In this document: one piece after another, positions 62,728 through 64,000 of the stretch
Numbering within the stretch: position 1 is the first letter of the stretch
Layout: every line of letters begins with the position of its first letter
Assembly: GCF_001445575.1 (NCBI RefSeq)
Contig: NZ_CP013200.1
Coordinates: forward strand, 4,154,001 to 4,218,000
Direction: 5' to 3'
DNA: 64,000 nucleotides
Source: Arthrobacter alpinus
GTDB lineage: Bacteria > Actinomycetota > Actinomycetes > Actinomycetales > Micrococcaceae
Translations under genes and position numbers: made by a program
Notes under the pieces: model-generated
What the model was told of the DNA's origin: nothing
Seen by the model: only the letters and a program-made list of their open reading frames with translations
The model's database searches: none

Positions 62728-64000
62728 TGGGCTACTCCATTCGAGACGGTCTCGGTGGACAGGTTGGGGTACAGCGGGAATTTTTCCGCCAGCACGGTGA
62801 CCCGGTCGCGCAGCAGCACGGCCGTCTCCTCGCTGAGCTCGCCCTTGATGGCCTCGGCGATGATGTCGGCAACCTCGGTGAACTCGGCCGCGCCGAAGCC
62901 ACGGGTGGCCAGGGCCGGGGTGCCGATGCGCAGCCCTGAAGACACCATGGGTGGGCGGGGGTCGAAGGGGACGGCGTTGCGGTTGACGGTGATGCCGATC
63001 TGGTGCAGCCGGTCTTCGCCTTGCTGGCCGTCCAGCTCGGAGTTGCGCAGGTCCACCAGGACCAGGTGAACGTCGGTGCCTCCACCCACCACGGAGATTC
63101 CGTACTCGGCAACATCCGGGGCCAGGAGGCGCTCGGCCAAAATCTTGGCGCCTTCCAGGGTACGTACCTGGCGGTCCTTGAAGGTGGCGGTCGCGGCGAT
63201 CTTGAAGGACACGGCCTTGGCTGCGATCACGTGTTCCAGGGGTCCGCCCTGCTGGCCGGGAAAAACGGCGGAGTTGATCTTGCGTGCCAGCGACTCGCGG
63301 CTGAGGATGACGCCGCCGCGCGGGCCGCCCAAGGTCTTGTGGGTGGTGGTAGTGACGACGTCGGCATACGGCACGGGGTTCGGGTGCAGGCCCGCGGCCA
63401 CCAGGCCGGCAAAGTGGGCCATGTCCACCATGAGGTAGGCGCCCACCAGGTCGGCGATGCGGCGGAATTCGGCAAAGTCGAGCTGGCGCGTGTAGGCCGA
63501 CCAGCCGGCCACGATCAGCTTGGGCTGGTGTTCCAGCGCGAGCGCCTCCACCTCGACCATGTCGACAGTCATATCCGATTCACGCACGTGGTACGGGACC
63601 ACATTGTAGAGCTTGCCGGAAAAGTTGATCCGCATGCCGTGAGTCAGGTGGCCGCCGTGGGCCAGGTCCAGCCCCATAATGGTGTCGCCCGGGTCCAAAA
63701 GGGCGAACATGGCGGCGGCGTTGGCCTGCGCCCCGGAGTGCGGCTGGACGTTGGCCGCCTCCGCCCCAAAAAGTGCCTTTACGCGGTCGATGGCCAGCTG
63801 TTCGATCACATCGACGTGCTCGCAGCCACCGTAGTACCGCTTGCCGGGGAGGCCCTCAGCGTATTTGTTGGTCAACACCGAGCCCTGGGCTTCCATGACT
63901 GCGGTGGGGGCAAAATTCTCGGAGGCGATCATCTCCAGCGTTGATTGCTGGCGGAGAAGTTCGGCCGTAATGGCCGCGTCGACTTCGGTGTCGAGGCTTG
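62724..64000 (-). CDS. glyA: Serine hydroxymethyltransferase, N-terminus beyond the window
   Basis: About 424 residues are visible, open to the window edge; the first visible residues read [29 protein letters not shown], so only a few are missing. Family motifs: [57 protein letters not shown] and the PLP-lysine motif [15 protein letters not shown]. It joins glycine and methylene-THF, both made by sarcosine oxidase, into serine. First known gene of the operon in this window; its promoter and any folate- or glycine-responsive leader lie outside. Confidence 0.96.
   Translation of the reverse strand, partial: SLDTEVDAAITAELLRQQSTLEMIASENFAPTAVMEAQGSVLTNKYAEGLPGKRYYGGCEHVDVIEQLAIDRVKALFGAEAANVQPHSGAQANAAAMFALLDPGDTIMGLDLAHGGHLTHGMRINFSGKLYNVVPYHVRESDMTVDMVEVEALALEHQPKLIVAGWSAYTRQLDFAEFRRIADLVGAYLMVDMAHFAGLVAAGLHPNPVPYADVVTTTTHKTLGGPRGGVILSRESLARKINSAVFPGQQGGPLEHVIAAKAVSFKIAATATFKDRQVRTLEGAKILAERLLAPDVAEYGISVVGGGTDVHLVLVDLRNSELDGQQGEDRLHQIGITVNRNAVPFDPRPPMVSSGLRIGTPALATRGFGAAEFTEVADIIAEAIKGELSEETAVLLRDRVTVLAEKFPLYPNLSTETVSNGVAQ

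Noticed and set aside
61198..63069. A 623-codon plus-strand open frame opposite soxD, soxB and glyA
   Set aside because: Also an antisense shadow; the minus-strand genes are certain and fill the region with overlapping starts and stops.
1..64000. CRISPR arrays, rRNA or tRNA genes
   Set aside because: No regularly spaced short repeats and no recognisable rRNA or cloverleaf sequence were seen on reading either strand; a dedicated tRNA scan was not possible.

Overview
The window reads as a piece of chromosome from a high-GC Gram-positive bacterium of the Arthrobacter type (Micrococcaceae). The grounds are the actinobacterial protein style, the abundant LacI-family regulators beside CUT1-type sugar importers, and a glyA-soxBDAG-sdaA-purU cluster laid out as in sarcosine-degrading Arthrobacter. 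This placement is inferred from gene content; no rRNA gene was seen.

Layout. (1) 1-20.3 kb is a hemicellulose locus, read mainly on the minus strand: solute-binding lipoprotein, two permeases, GH3, a DUF624 membrane protein, two GH43 enzymes and a GH10 xylanase. It also holds a GH27 enzyme, a GH127 beta-L-arabinofuranosidase and two LacI regulators. The glycosidases lack signal peptides, so imported xylo- and arabino-oligosaccharides would be cut in the cytoplasm. The locus is decaying: an ISL3 element sits in GH27, an IS3 element sits in GH10, and GH27 and one LacI gene carry frameshifts. (2) 20.3-31 kb is mixed housekeeping: DUF427, an NAD-epimerase-like protein, DUF1295 divergent from a MarR/acyl-CoA synthetase/DUF2177 operon, a decayed MFS gene, an alpha/beta hydrolase and a frameshifted SOUL protein. 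(3) 31.1-32.6 kb is a frameshifted IS256-type element. (4) 32.6-42.5 kb is a minus-strand fructoside operon: LacI, a peptide-type (SBP_bac_5/Dpp) ABC importer, GH32 and a PfkB sugar kinase. (5) 42.5-55.3 kb is an accessory region with transposase fragments, an IS110 element, and three diverged copies of a repeat with a core of exactly 266 bp. Between them lie DoxX, an Ohr-like protein lacking its peroxidatic cysteine, an M20 amidohydrolase, a zinc-type alcohol dehydrogenase, a PRISE-type reductase divergent from a MerR regulator, and a lipoprotein. (6) 55.3-64 kb is the sarcosine/one-carbon operon glyA-soxB-soxD-soxA-soxG-sdaA-purU. It turns sarcosine into glycine plus methylene-THF, then serine, then pyruvate, with PurU returning THF.

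The most notable signals are these. The IS insertions can be reversed on paper to restore GH27 and GH10. The 266-bp repeat family is undescribed as far as I can tell, and one copy is split by IS110. The 5' leader of that IS110 shares short sequences with its own end and its target, as a bridge RNA would. The Ohr homologue has Tyr in place of its active-site Cys. Paired palindromes lie in front of the LacI, MarR and MerR genes. Several single-base frameshifts lie at short homopolymers, so sequencing error must be excluded before calling those genes dead.
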